A DNA stretch of 64,000 bases from Antedon bifida (GCA_963402885.1 OY727096.1:22053820-22117819); one strand, 5' to 3'; positions 9,954 through 22,318 are shown, counted from the first letter of the stretch. Numbers and translations: made by a program. The notes: generated from the letters alone by a model not told the origin.

Positions 9954-12328
9954 ATTTTTTTTTATATTTTTTTTTTATTCAATTTCCAGGTAACATACAA
10001 AAATCATAAACATCATTCAACAAAACAGAACAAAAGTACTATCAGCACCTGCGGGTAACCAAAAGTGGATCAGTTCAAAAGAACTGCACTGTCGAGTGGC
10101 TTTCCCAACTAATAGTGATAGTCTAGATGAATTCGATATCAGTAATACATTTTTTCAAATCCCTTCTAAACCCCCCAAAGTTAAACAGGACTTTGTTACG
10201 AACTTCATGCGGGATACATTCCCATATTCGAGGGAAATTAACGAACAGGGAGTATTTAAATGCATTAGTTCTAGCATACATGTGTTTAAAGGTGGGGGAC
10301 TCTGGATACCGAGAATTAATTGTAAGGTATTCAAATATATCAAAATCAATTAAATTATGCAAACACTTAACTACAAAAATTATACTATGAAATTTCATTC
10401 TTTGAACCATATCTGGTAAATTTAGAATCTTAAGCCTGTCAGTGAAATCGCCTTCAACACACAATTTAGTAACCCGTCTTAATGACTTTTTAATAGCTAT
10501 ATTATGTTGTTTTTGATGTGGATCCCACACAGGAGCACCATATTCAATAACAGGTCGACATAGTGCATTAAAAAGTCGTAGTAAAATTTCGGTGTCATTG
10601 AAACCTACAACCCGTTTGATAAACCCAAGCATTCTCATAGATTTCATCGATCGATCATTAACGTGAGCAGACCATATTAAATCACGTGAGAAGTTAATAC
10701 CAAGATATTTATGTGAATAAACAGCTTCAAGGGGATTGGATTCGATTGTATTAATAAAATGAGGGATATAATTACGTTTCCTAGTTATGTGCATGACCTT
10801 ATACTCCTTTGCATTTAATTTCATTTTATTATCCTCACACCATTTGGAAATTTTACAAAGATCCTGTTGTAAGGTAAGTGCATCATGACGACTGAATACA
10901 GGTTTATAAATTACTGTATCATCTGCATACTGCTTCATAACAGAAGAGGTATTTAGAGGTAGGTCATAAACAAAGAGATTGAATAGAAGCGGGCCTAACA
11001 CTGATCCATGAGGAACACCCGAGCCCACTCTATCCCAATCAGAATGCTCCTTATTAAGAACAACACGTTGGAATCTGTCACTGAGAAAGGAGTGAAGACA
11101 CTTTAGGATAGATCCACATACTCCCATGTTGTGCAGTTTCTTGATTACTAAATCATGGGGAACACGGTCAAAGGCCTTCTCCCAATCAAGGAATATTGCA
11201 TCAATTACAGGAGGTTGTCTAACATCCATTGTTTGTGACCAATCATGATATAACGCTGAGGCCTGTGTAATACACGATCTACCTGGATAAAACCCGTGTT
11301 GCGTGGGACTAATAAATCCAAAAAATTGAAGATGAAAAAGAATGTTATCTGCTATAATACGTTCAAAAACCTTACCTATAATAGAACATAGCGATATGGG
11401 TCGATAATTATTAACATCGTTACGATTACCTGACTTAAAAATAGGAGTGATAGGAGTTTCCAATCTTTTGGTACAAAGCCGGCCGTTAAGAACTTGTTAA
11501 ACATTTTGCACAACACTGGGGCAATAATTGGAGCTGACATGGATAACATTTTAGGTGTATTCCCGTCTGGTCCAGGGGATTTGTTGGGTTTCAATGACAA
11601 TAGAGCCTCGAAAATAGTTTTTTCAGTAATATTAATGTTATTAAGGGGAACAATATCTGGGTGAACACAATTACAGATCTCATGGTTAACATTGAAATTA
11701 CGATTAGGTTCGTTAAAGTTTGACGCAAAGAATGTGGAAAATGCATTTACCGCATCGATATCGGAAACCAAGGGTATACCGTTAAAAACAAAGTTTTTGA
11801 CTTGTCCAGTCTTACGCCTTGTCTTAACATAACTAAAAAAACGTTTGGAGTCACCATTTACACAGGCGACACTTAATTTCCTAATATATTGTAAATGAGC
11901 TTTTTTTGTTAGGTTTCTTAATTTATTACTAAACTTTCTATATTTGTCCATCTTACTTGGGTTATGAGGATGACGATAAGCCTCTTTTAGCATTCGTTTC
12001 TTTTTACGAGCCATGGTAACCATTTCTTGAGTTATCCAAGCTGGCCTGTTTCTTTTTTTACTTTTGACTTTAGGGATACAATCGTTGATAGTGGCGAGAA
12101 AGAGGTCTTTAAAATTTTCCCACATTTCCTCACAGTCTGATTGTTCCAGGCACAGTCCCCAAGGAACCGCCCCCAACGTTGTAAAAAGATCGTCATGGTC
12201 ACATTTACTATATTGATAATAATATCTATCTACAGGTTTAACTTTACTGCATCTAGCGTTAATATTAAAATAAACCCCAAGGTGGTCACTTGTACTGAGA
12301 CCGGGATGACTTCTAAAATTACATACAA
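9954..12328 (-). mobile_element. 5'-truncated LINE (CR1/Jockey-like) inserted in a MITE
   Basis: The element reads on the minus strand. Its 3' end is the T-rich tract at 9954-9985 on the plus strand (an A-rich tail on the element strand). Its 5' end lies inside the end of the endonuclease domain, where the sequence switches to MITE sequence at about 12328. It is about 2.4 kb, so most of the 5' half of a full element is missing, as usual for aborted target-primed reverse transcription. No clear target-site duplication could be drawn because both flanks are MITE sequence. Confidence 0.85.
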
Positions 12329-12330
12329 TG
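10123..12330 (-). pseudogene. LINE reverse transcriptase, frameshifted and N-terminally truncated
   Basis: Two overlapping minus-strand frames cover it. The upstream one (to 11376) holds the end of the endonuclease domain (STSDHLGVYF), a basic linker (KKKRMLKEAYRHP) and the start of the polymerase (NKSPGPDG at about 11562-11586). After PKDWK the reading must change frame near 11455-11463. The downstream frame (10123-11463) holds NNYRPISL, FLDWEKAFDRVPH and the catalytic YADD (10919-10930). The usual VPQGS motif reads VPHGS. It continues through SHKYLGI and RPVIEYGAPVW, the thumb region common to CR1/Jockey-like elements. The frameshift and missing endonuclease make it inactive. The first residues of the upstream frame are translated MITE sequence. 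Confidence 0.88.
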
Positions 12331-12405
12331 TCATAATCATGTCCATATATGGGCACATCACACCTTTTTTTCACATAAAGTTTGATAGTGTAGACACAGA
12401 GCTTT
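12329..12405. mobile_element. right half of the split palindromic MITE (copy 1)
   Basis: Contains CATGTCCATATATGGGCACA and ends TTTGATAGTGTAGACACAGAGCTTT. Together with 9896-9953 it rebuilds the order of an ordinary copy of the family, with a LINE between the halves. Confidence 0.75.
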
Positions 12406-12618
12406 AATTCAATCAACCTCATTTTCAAAACATTCTGATAGCCGAATTTTTAAAACAAAATTAAAATCATCAAATCGCGAATAAGAGTACCGTATCCATC
12501 CATCATGTTCATGTTTTAAAGTATGTTTTTACAGACTATATTACAAACGGCAGTTTTCTTATAAAACGTTAGCAATGATGTCGCCAGACTTATACTAGGC
12601 CTATATTTTACTTTTCAT

Positions 12619-12624
12619 TTTATT
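12619..12624 (-). terminator. poly(A) signal overlapping a stop codon
   Basis: The minus strand reads GAATAAAATG; the TAA stop of the 12620-13216 gene lies inside the AATAAA hexamer. Confidence 0.35.
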
Positions 12625-13216
12625 CTAGTCCTAAATCGAAATCTTGGACGTTCTTTACTTTTGTATATATCTTAGTTGTTGCCACGTGTCCGTATTCGAT
12701 GAGTTTCATTGTTCCACCGCCTAAGTATCTTTTAGCCCAGTTCTTACTAAACGATTTTCGTCGTCGAGACAAAGATGTTTCGTCAATTTTCTCGTGACGT
12801 GACGTCTTTCTCTGATGCGCATCTTCAGTGGGTGGAGGTGCGTTGATGTTATACGAAATAACGCAATAGTAATCGTTACTCACGGTTGGATATTTGCGAA
12901 CGTATGAATGTGTCAGAGTTAAAATGCATATACCTTTATCAGATATCACCAAGTATTCTTCGTCCTCACGTTTTCTAGCAAGTGCGTTATTGACGTCATC
13001 GGGCGTAATAATTACGTATGCTTCGTCATCTGGTTCATCATGATTCTGCGAACATCGTCGTTCAGACTGCGCACACTCAGACTCACCAGATTCACATTTT
13101 GCGAGATTTGAGATATCTTCCATTGTAATCTCGCAATATTCATCATCTAATAATGATGCGATTGTCTCCGGAATACGACGACGTGACGTTTTTCTGTTCT
13201 TAGTCCTCTTTGACAT
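12620..13216 (-). CDS. single-exon orphan protein with four YxxI-like motifs, 198 aa
   Basis: An open minus-strand frame runs from ATG at 13216 (MSKRTKNRKTSRRR, a very basic start that could be a nuclear signal) to TAA. The product is hydrophilic with no membrane segment. A short acidic-aromatic motif recurs four times: DEYCEITMEDIS, DEAYVIITPDDV, EEYLVISDKG and DYYCVISYN. The C-terminal third is basic (SRRRKSFSKNWAKRYLGGG). The region has more CG dinucleotides than its flanks, which favours a real exon. I recognise no family. It may belong with the other two intronless orphans of this window only in style; no sequence similarity is visible between them. Confidence 0.5.
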   Translation of the reverse strand: MSKRTKNRKTSRRRIPETIASLLDDEYCEITMEDISNLAKCESGESECAQSERRCSQNHDEPDDEAYVIITPDDVNNALARKREDEEYLVISDKGICILTLTHSYVRKYPTVSNDYYCVISYNINAPPPTEDAHQRKTSRHEKIDETSLSRRRKSFSKNWAKRYLGGGTMKLIEYGHVATTKIYTKVKNVQDFDLGLE

Positions 13217-13416
13217 GATGTAATCGGAAAGGAAATCAACAATTTTCCGAACCTATAGACGAAAAAAATATGAAACAAATACATTATTGAATTTTCTCAT
13301 TTGTTACCTCTATGTTCATACAACCTTGTAAAATAACATTTTGTAGGCCTATTTGGTTTTTTTTCTCTTTCTTTCTAGCTCTCATAGTACCGACGTAAGT
13401 TCCTATAGGCGTACGG

Positions 13417-13614
13417 CTAAAGCATGGTTCCCACTAGAACGCATCGCAGCGACGTTTCGACGCAAGGTGCTGTATTGCGTAATCACAAGTGGGAACCGAC
13501 GATGCAACAGTGCTGCAAACATCGCAGGTTTGATTTCACGCAGGCGGGGGAAAACACAATTATTGGAAGGGCATTTGCTTATGTTGCGTAGATTGCGTGG
13601 GAACCAAGCTTTAG
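13417..13614. mobile_element. 198-bp inverted-repeat element, GC-rich
   Basis: The left end CTAAAGCATGGTTCCCAC and the right end (other strand: CTAAAGCTTGGTTCCCAC) form an 18-bp inverted repeat with one mismatch. Inside, GTGGGAACC recurs near 13490. There is no coding capacity; the open frame across it is incidental. The interior is CG-rich, unlike its surroundings, which suggests a young or unmethylated copy. Not the same family as the other MITEs here. Confidence 0.75.
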
Positions 13615-16082
13615 TACATTCACTTTAGGCTAGTCAACAACTTATCTATTATAATATAAAGCCTATTTATTTCAATAATAACACATAGGGTCAAAGCAAC
13701 AAAAAATCAATAGCAAGCCACGCATGATGGAAAATAAAATAAAATCCAGATAAGAATTTACGTTTGTGTTTAATCCCATTCCATTCAACAAAAGCAGATG
13801 ATCCATTAAACTATTCAATTCTAAAGAATGTCTACATCCCATCCCGAATTCCATACAAAGTTAATATAAAATAACAACAACAATCCACGTCATGCATACA
13901 TCTAAACATAACATATACTGATGTAGGCTTGTTTGGGGACAAAATAAGAACAAATATGCCTAGATAGTATAGCTATAGGCCTATATGAAGCATTTACTTA
14001 TATGTGCTCCTCGGATACTTTTGTAGGACAGATCAATTTCATTTCCGTTATATCGTTTTCATTAAAAAGAAAATTTCGTAACAATACCTCAATGCTATAA
14101 TTCTTGCAATTTAGGGCCGGAGCGGGGTCTTGGATCTGCCTATGAGATCAACAAGAACCAAATCACTTATTTTACCTGATGTTATAAAATGATCATTTTC
14201 GCAAACTACTATACACAATATACTGCTACAGTAGGCCTACTTAATATTTATTATACACAATTGATGCGCATTCTTATGTCTTTAAAATATTACGCATAAA
14301 TAAAGCAATTTATAGCATGGAACTATAATAGGTGAGGCCAATGCAGGAAGTTGTAATTAAAACTCCCTGGTCTATGTTTATATAGTAAACAACTTTTTAC
14401 CAAATAAGAACTCTATAATAATTATAACAATAACAACTCATTTAACAATCATTTAAGCCACGTAGACGTGTATAAGTTTTCCAATCGATTTTATCCCACC
14501 AACATAGGCCTATACTTGCAAATACTGTAGGCCTACTTAACTATAATTTATTTTAGTTCGTTTAATAACAAAACTTACCCCAGCAATTAAGTTTAGATTT
14601 CATCAAACGCTATCGACTTTTCACTGTCCAAAAGTACATAGTCGTAAAAATGAATCAATGTAGTGCTTTCTATGCATTTAGTACTAATAAGACCTTAGCT
14701 TGAAAGAAAAAAAATCACGGTCATTGGTTTTTAACTATACCTGGTATTTAGTTTTATGAGAAAACCGTTTTTTATAATAATCAATACTTGTGTTTAACGC
14801 CCCGTGACGGTCCATGTTTTTGTCAGTATTATTATCGATGGTATTATCAATAGACCTATAAAACCATAGCAAGGTCCTATGTCTGTTCGGTTAGTTCCTT
14901 ATTCAAACTGAATGAAAGGAACACAGTGTCTTTTGTGGATATTGTTTACTTGACTTACTTTTTAATTTGAAAATATGTCTATTTATAGGCCTTTAATATC
15001 TCTATTTATATTATTTCTTATTACAACAATATTTACTTCTGTATTTAGGAACTCTTCCAAATTAGATTGTGTGTGTTTTTAAAATTTATTTATTTGTTCA
15101 AATAGATAAATTTAAAAAAACAAACAAACTACGCTAACAATAACATGTGGTCATTTAGTAAAATAAATTGGCCAACAGCGAATAAAAGTACAGGTAGCTG
15201 ACTTTTCATAATGGAATCGTCCTGGATGACGTTAAAGGGGCTTGTCCTTGCGTCATATTGTTAGAAACTGTTCTTACTCCCTCCGTATTTTCTGTCTTAC
15301 CGACATAAAAAGTTTATAAATAAAAAAAACATTACATATTGTATTTGTGAAAGCTTACAAACATCTATCAAAATATATTTTTATAGAAAATGTGCTTACA
15401 TTGTCAAATAGTTAAAATGTTACTGCAAAATAAGCATGGAAGCTTATCAGGTTAAACAGCTAATTTGCATATCAACGTAAACAGAAAATCTCGTGGTTGC
15501 ATTTTCAAAACAAGTGGCTAGTGGTGATCTGCACGTACAATGTTTTGGGTTTTTAAATGCTGATTTCTTCAATTTTAATTGGTATGTATTTAAAATTTGA
15601 ATTCTTGTTAATTTATACATTCATTTGAGTACGATTTAGCCTTAAAATCTAAGCCTAGTATAGCCTGAACACGATTGTGTTTATTGAATTGATTGGCTAG
15701 CCTATTTTATTTACTGGACGATCGTATCGTGTTACTTTTTGGTAAAGAATGAAAGATGGTGATGACAACAACCGAGTTAGGTTAGCCCGAGATTTGTCAG
15801 TGCTACCTGGTCTTTCATAATGAATATTAGAAGAATGGGCAATTATATATAGCTAGGCCAGAGAATTTACCACACATAACTGGGCCTAAGTAGTACAGAA
15901 CTGGTTTTAACTGGATCTTTTAACACCATATCTCTGGAAAGGTTGGCCTGATAGAATATACTGTACAGTCTGTGTACACAGTAGGCCTATAAATTCACAA
16001 ACAAATTCAAAATTTAATTTACTTTACAGCTTTTTAAGAACTCGACTATCTTTTTTCCCCTAGAAATATTTAATACTTCAAG
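13615..16082. other. intergenic region upstream of SPSB3
   Basis: AT-rich sequence with scattered TAGGCCTA palindromes and no supported coding exon. It presumably includes the SPSB3 promoter and any non-coding first exon, which cannot be placed by eye. Confidence 0.4.
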
Positions 16083-18152
16083 ATGGTAAAGCTTGGAGGT
16101 AAGTTTACACTACAATTACATTTAACTACACCAATATTCATCAACATCTGATTCCCATGTGCTACATTCCAATTGGTCCACTACAGGTCCATGTCAGTTT
16201 CCCCCACAATCGGTATTAATCAATTAATTTAATTTACTACAACATTGTGTTCATGTTTGTTTTAAATTTAGGTGAAGGAAATTCTGTTGAATCATTGCAT
16301 GCTTTTAAAGAATATCACTCTGATGATTGGTGTTGGGATCCTTGCAACAAATCGTCCGATGTAGTTTTATCGACCAATCATTTAGCTGCATATTTTCATA
16401 CAGGTAAACATACTTGGATACGTTTGTTTGCATTGTCTTGCGGGGGGGGGGGGGGGAAATCCTTCCCCTGCCTTGAAACTAAATTAAGAAAATTAAAGAC
16501 TTGGCCAAAATACAGTGGGTCGTCAACCTTAAAGTCTGTCTACACCATCAAACTTTATGTGACAAAAAAATGCGATGTGCATGTCATATCACTACCATAT
16601 TTGGGTATATCACTACTATATTTGGACACATCACACTTTTTTTTTCAAACTAATTTGATAGTATAGACAGAGCTTTATACACATAATTCATTTGAGTGAG
16701 CGTACATCCACTATTCACACTTAAACATTGAACTTAAAAAATCCAAGGAAACTGAGTGAAAAGGACAGATGGATAAGTCAAACAAACAAAGATCGAAAAA
16801 ATCATAAAGCAGTCGCACCCTAGGATATGAACTTGCACAATAGTGTTGTGTCATTTATAGACTGATTGTTTAAACACGCCAAACAGAAGCAGAACAAATT
16901 ACAAACATGAATGTGAATTATGCATCGGGAAAGTGACACTTCAGGAAGGAATGTCACTCATAAGTTCCTGATTGAGGTCATCAATGGTGACACATATTAG
17001 GATTAAGAGATTTAGTGGTATTTTCCATATTAGTGGAATCAGGATATTGTCTTTTGATATTTCAAATTAATCTTATAAGGAAATCCAAGATAGTGACTTC
17101 ACAAAACAAAACAATTATAGTATAATTATACTTTCAGTCTTTCAGTTAATTATTATTCACTATCTTTCTCAAATATTGACTTTCTTTTGTCATTATATTA
17201 CAATAAAATCCTATTAAGGATAGTCCTAAGGGAGGGGTACTTTACTAAATGACAACAATGGTAATAATAAATGGTGTATGATTAAAATTGTTCCTTTTTT
17301 AGATCCAGTATATGAGAGTATTGGAACGGCAGGTGTGCGGGGAACAAAAGGTTTTAGGGAGGGTGAATACTACTGGGAGGTCATCTTCACAGAACCCCCT
17401 CTTGGTACGGCAGTTATGGTTGGTGTCGGTACATGTGAAGCTTTGTTACACACAGGCAATTATCAGTATGTAAACTTAATAGGTAAGTAATAAACAAACA
17501 AATTGCTAAAAGTAATGCATAGCAACTACCTGTATGTTTTATTATTGTTAGTGATACAGTACTTCAAACTTACAGTTAGGAAATATAGGTGGCAGTATAA
17601 CATTTACATTAAACATGATGGCAAGTAAAAAATGATTTACTTTTTCTTTAAGGTATGGACAGCCACAGCTGGGGTATATCACACAAAGGTACAATATGGC
17701 ATGATGGGAAATATCGTAACTACTGCGAGGCATTTTTTGATGAAGAAACTCGTATAGGCGTACAGCTAAACTTGTATAGTGGAACGTTGACCTTTTACAA
17801 AAATGGGGTCAACTTAGGGGTTGCATTTACAGGTTAGTAGAGGTACAATGTAGCTTGATGTTTGAAAAATAAGCAGAAGTTGCTAATATCAAACATAACC
17901 TAATTAACATATTTACTATTTATTACAGGGTTATCAGGAGAAAATATGGATGACATTTATCCACTTGCCTGCTCAACGTCGGCTTTGACAGAACTTGAGC
18001 TTGGAATCCGAACATCCCGAAAACTATCCCTCCAAGAAAAATGCTACTCTGCGATTTTAAATCGTATTGGCAACAGCAAAAGCAAAGTAGATCAATTACC
18101 ACTACCCCCTCTGTTAAAAGACATATTAAAGGGGATTGCTGTGTACAAATGA
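16083..18152 (+). CDS. SPSB3: SPRY domain-containing SOCS box protein 3-like, 243 aa
   Basis: Coding exons: 16083-16098, 16272-16403, 17303-17482, 17653-17832, 17929-18152. Junctions are GT-AG and the frame closes exactly. Residues about 10-195 form a SPRY domain: YHSDDWCWDP, then GTKGFREGEYYWEVIF, HSWGISHKGTIWHDG and GVQLNLYSGTLTFYKNG. The last 40 residues look like a SOCS box, with LQEKCYSAILNRI and then DQLPLPPLLKDILKG. SPSB proteins are substrate adaptors that recruit Elongin B/C and Cullin-5 ubiquitin ligase; mammalian SPSB3 is reported to act in the nucleus on cGAS. The substrate here is unknown. The vertebrate protein is longer (about 355 aa), chiefly at the N-terminus, so an upstream coding exon could be missing, though the ATG at 16083 gives a clean start. 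Confidence 0.9.
16442..16454 (+). repeat. 13-nt G homopolymer in SPSB3 intron 2
   Basis: An uninterrupted G run lies 38 nt after the exon 2 donor. It could form a quadruplex and is prone to length error in sequencing. Confidence 0.8.
16531..16676. mobile_element. palindromic MITE (copy 2), SPSB3 intron 2
   Basis: Near full-length copy: AAAGTCTGTCTACACCATC at the left and GATAGTATAGACAGAGCTTT at the right. The internal ATATCACTACCATATTTGG unit is duplicated. Confidence 0.85.
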
Positions 18153-20745
18153 GGGGTGTCCTAAATCTATTGGAAAACCTTGGAAGATCATGCATACCCC
18201 ATGCATACAGGACCTAAGTTGGTTGAATGACGACACAGAGACAAGTGTAGTGAGGAGTTGTATTGCAGAGTTCTATTGAGGATCCTTTGTTGATTAAAAT
18301 TAAGGAAGAGAATTGACAATTGAATTTGACCTCAATGACAGCTGACATGTTTTAGTGTCCAGTTTTGGAAGTGTTCATGATTATTGAAGTATATAAACTT
18401 GAAATATTTAGAGCAAAAACAATCAATAATATTATTTAGAAGATAGGTGTGAAATTATGGCTACCTAAATTAAGTAAGATTCTACCAAAGAGGAGAACGT
18501 TGCTTTCTAACATTCAGGTAACAAGTAAGTATTATACGGATTTGTTTGTACAGTATTAAATGAACAAAAAACACATCTATTAAGTACCATACTAACTCGT
18601 ATATAAGCCCATACTGATTTGTTTTACAAAACGACCAACATGAATAAAAGCTGAAACACTTTTAAAAGCCCATCTATGGATTAATTGAAGTGTAGCAGAC
18701 AACTTTTAGAAGTTGGTTGACAAAATCTCGAAATTAAGTGCAATAATTGCGTAGTATTTTTTGGCTGTTTGGTTATACCAGGCCTGGTTATATAAAGTAT
18801 AATTTTACAATTCACTTACTTATATTAAGTTTGTAATTTGCTCATTACAGTAATTGATAATTTCAATTTAAATATTTGAAATTATTATTATTTTTAGGCA
18901 GGCACGGGTCCAAAAATATAATTGTATTTGGACATTGGGATAAAGGTTCCTGGTTATAGGGAATGTGTGCTTGTATTAGATATTCCAAATTATAAAGTGT
19001 ACTGTGCTTTGTATATCTTCCGTACTCATCAACTGCTACTTTTAACCTTAGTTTAAAAGTATATATTTTATGAATCGAATATATTCTTATATATCAGTAT
19101 TTTGTTTGCAATTATTGCAATTTATTTTTCGAATATTTCGGATTGTTAAAAACATCTGTAAATAAATTACAATTACATTAAAAAGTGTATGAATAATGTT
19201 TTCTTGGAGCCATTTTTATGGCTCGTTTTGTTTAAGACAATTACTACCAAGTAGAATGAATGAATGCGCTGCTTGCACAGCATTTATTGTCAAATATATA
19301 AAATATTTAAAATTTGTACACAGACAAAGCTCTTAAAATCAAGCTTTTTACAAGAATGCATTTAAAATTTAGTAACGATGGACACTACTTGGCTTACATC
19401 CGTTTACAGTAGAAGACTGAATAACGGTACGAGTAATGTTTTAATAATAATTATGGGAATGGTTGTATTAGTTCTTACCTCTTTGATGATTTGCTGCACA
19501 AGTTGAAAAATACTGATGATCCAAATGAAAAATATTGATATCAGAAGTAAAATCCCAGTGAAATCTTGATAATCCAAGAGTAAGTAATGATCCAGCAGAA
19601 AATCTTGATGAACCCAAGTAAAATCCAAGAAGAAAAAATGAAATTTGATTTGATGTCGTGTGATGCAGCAAAATAATATATCTGTGATACTATTCGCTTA
19701 CTTCACACCAACCACACCTAAAAATAACATAATTTATAGATTGTATATAACATTTGATAAAATAAAACTAAAGACGAGATTTGGGATTGTAATATAATTA
19801 TTAAAACTCATATTCGAAGTACGGGCTTTTTAAATTTTCACAAGACATGAATATAATTTGATAAAACGAATCCTGTATTATTCCGGGTAACACTTACTTA
19901 CTTTCTGAAAATAATTATTCACTTGTTAGAAATTCGTCCAACGTGCCTATTGTAAGATTGTGTAATGTAACGTTTTAATGCAATTCGTCTACATAAATGG
20001 ATATCCACAACGATATTACACTTACACTGATTTTATAAAAACATGAGTGATAGGGCCTAATTATTTAGCTATATACATATGACTACTTACTTTCTAAAAC
20101 AATCCATTATGTTGATGTTCTCCTTACAGCGCAAATGTAACGTCAAGAATATAAAACGGAAAGCGATTGTCACAATAATATGTAAATCTTCAGCGCATTC
20201 CCTAATTGAATGAACAGTTAAGAATGTAAACCATTATACCGTACATGTGGCACGGTTTATCAGGTGATGGTATAACGTATAAGATAAAATCATTTTTCAA
20301 TGGGGTTTTTGTTAACAAATTAATAAAACAAGTACAATCAGAGTGGCGTATAGATAATATTACAGGAGGTATATAATACATTGTTTTCTTCATGCATTCT
20401 TCAATTAAAACTTCCAAATAGACGATAAATGTCTAAAACAATGTTAAGACAAGTCCAGAATATAAGTTAACTGTCACATTAATTTCGTTTAATGTAATAT
20501 TTATTTTATTCTAAAAGTGGACGCGTAACGTTTCTGTACTAAAATGTAGTGAAAAGAAAAAGAAGAAATTGTAGGTAAAAGTTTGAATTGATTTGTATTA
20601 ATTGAAATACATTTCTCATTTGAATATTAAATAGCAACTGCAAAAATGCAAAATTAAAATAAAGTTGAGGCGCAACGTTTTAATAGAGCGCCATCTAGAG
20701 TTTTAAAACTTTTCTTGAGTACTTGAGGTTGGATGATGAAAGAGA
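18153..20745. other. SPSB3 3' untranslated region and intergenic sequence
   Basis: AATAAA at about 18644 and at 19161-19166 are candidate poly(A) signals; the second fits a roughly 1-kb 3' untranslated region. From about 19200 I see no supported gene. The open frames at 19404-19671 and 20202-20417 have low-complexity products and no splice context. Confidence 0.4.
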
Positions 20746-22140
20746 ATGGTGGTTGCTAACATTGTACATTATAATGAAGATTCAATGATATGTAAAGATT
20801 GGTATTCCGAAAAGTGAGTTATCATTATATCTTTGGTAATTTAAGATCGTTGTTGGTTTTAGCATAGGCCTACAATTGAATGCTTACCCATCAGACCACC
20901 TGCCAGTGGCAGTGGTGGCAGCAGCTACTTAACCTGCAACTCTAGGCTTAGCAGCCTAAGACTAATTTGGGCTAGGCCTAGCTAACAGCCTATACTCAAC
21001 AGTGACCTAGTGGCATTTAGTAGCATTTTGGAGCATATCTCATAAAAGAGAGTATTAACTATTATTGAAAACATATTTCATAATTATTTATTCATTCTTA
21101 TTATAATTTCTCTATTTTGTTCTTAGAACATAACAACCATAGTGGTGGATCCAGGACTGTGACAAAAAAGTGTGATGTGCCCAAATATGGTAGTGATATG
21201 ACATCACCATGTCCATATATGGGCACATCACATTTTGTCACATAAAGTTTGATAGTGTAGACAGATCGTGCAAAACTGCTGCTGCTCAGATCTCTCTTAA
21301 TTTTGTAACTATTGCAAACAAAAACAGTGATAAAATAATCGCATTAACACACCGTGGCCATATAATAATATATATATAATAAATTAATATGTTCAACACA
21401 AGATATACTCATGTAGGATGTACAGATTGATTACATAATGTTTTGCTCATCATCCTGGTCTTACAGTTAAGTCCACTTCCTAACTACAAGGTCTTTCCCA
21501 CTACTGGTAGTAGGCTTGCTGTTAAAGCCTACTTAATCATTCTTCATGGAATTATAATGTTGTAAGACACTTCCAGGTTATCGGTGGTCTATTGAAATAA
21601 AGGTAAAGAATCAATGCATATAGTGAGGAAATATTGTATATTAATAATTATAATATTAATTCATTCAAAATTCTAACTATTCTTATTTTCCCTGGTAATA
21701 CTGCAGTGGAGCCGTCTCAACTTTTGTTAGTGACATTTCTATTGCTACCTGTGTTTGTTTCATTGGTTAGTTTTGGATTTAGCATGATAAATAAATTCCA
21801 TTTGATTGGAGCTGAGTAATAGAACTTCCTTATAAGCTGAGTATGCAAACAATACACCTCATGTTGTTTCATGGTTCACTAAGTTTCTTCAATTGTGAAT
21901 TTCCTCATGAACACAAACAGAAACCTGCAAGTGTTCACATTCTTTAGATGAATTTAATACAATATACATATTGTAAGACTATTTTTTATTACTGAGTAAT
22001 AATACTTTTACAGTTCACAAGTAGAGTACCTGGGTGCGTGTCTGTCTGGGTTGGTAGCTAGTATCATATCATCTAGTGCAGATTGTGTTACTGTCAGGAT
22101 ATCCTTCTTCATTGGAACCTCTGTATTTACTGCTGGGTGA
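20746..22140 (+). CDS. possible small spliced reading frame upstream of DAGLB, 81 aa
   Basis: Three segments join in frame with GT-AG junctions: 20746-20813 (start MVVANIVHYNEDSMICKDWY), 21707-21765 (VSTFVSDISIATCVCFI) and 22022-22140 (EYLGACLSGLVASIISSS, ending FFIGTSVFTAG and TGA). The exon containing the stop ends with a donor at 22150/22151. The DAGLB start codon at 22985 is preceded by an acceptor (TTGCAG, about 22956). So these exons may be leader exons of the DAGLB transcript carrying an upstream frame, or a separate small gene for a hydrophobic protein with one or two membrane segments. Phases match at both junctions (2 then 1). I recognise no family. This is an inference from splice signals alone. 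Confidence 0.3.
21155..21267. mobile_element. palindromic MITE (copy 3), left end lost
   Basis: Runs from GTGACAAAAAAGTGTGATG to TTTGATAGTGTAGACAG. It lacks the AAGCTC left end and the last few bases on the right. Confidence 0.7.
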
Positions 22141-22318
22141 CTCCAATCAGGTGAGGTGTTTCTATACACATTTTTCTGGCTGTTTTATATTATTGTTTTG
22201 AATTAGCTTTTTGCTTATTTATGCTGTATCTTGAGATCCAGACACTGATACCCACAGCATTGTCATTTTTGTCAGTAAATTGCCTTTAGAGATTTATACA
22301 CTTATACATACATTCACA

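Noticed and set aside
13353-13628. Plus-strand 91-aa frame
   Set aside because: It lies across the CG-rich inverted-repeat element at 13417-13614 and has no splice or start context.
16404-16666. Continuation of the SPSB3 exon 2 frame through poly-G and MITE
   Set aside because: The donor at 16403/16404 fits phase and family; the rest is intron and transposon.
19404-19671. Minus-strand frames in the SPSB3-DAGLB interval
   Set aside because: They are low-complexity, Leu/Ile/Phe-rich products of AT-rich DNA without splice context or homology.
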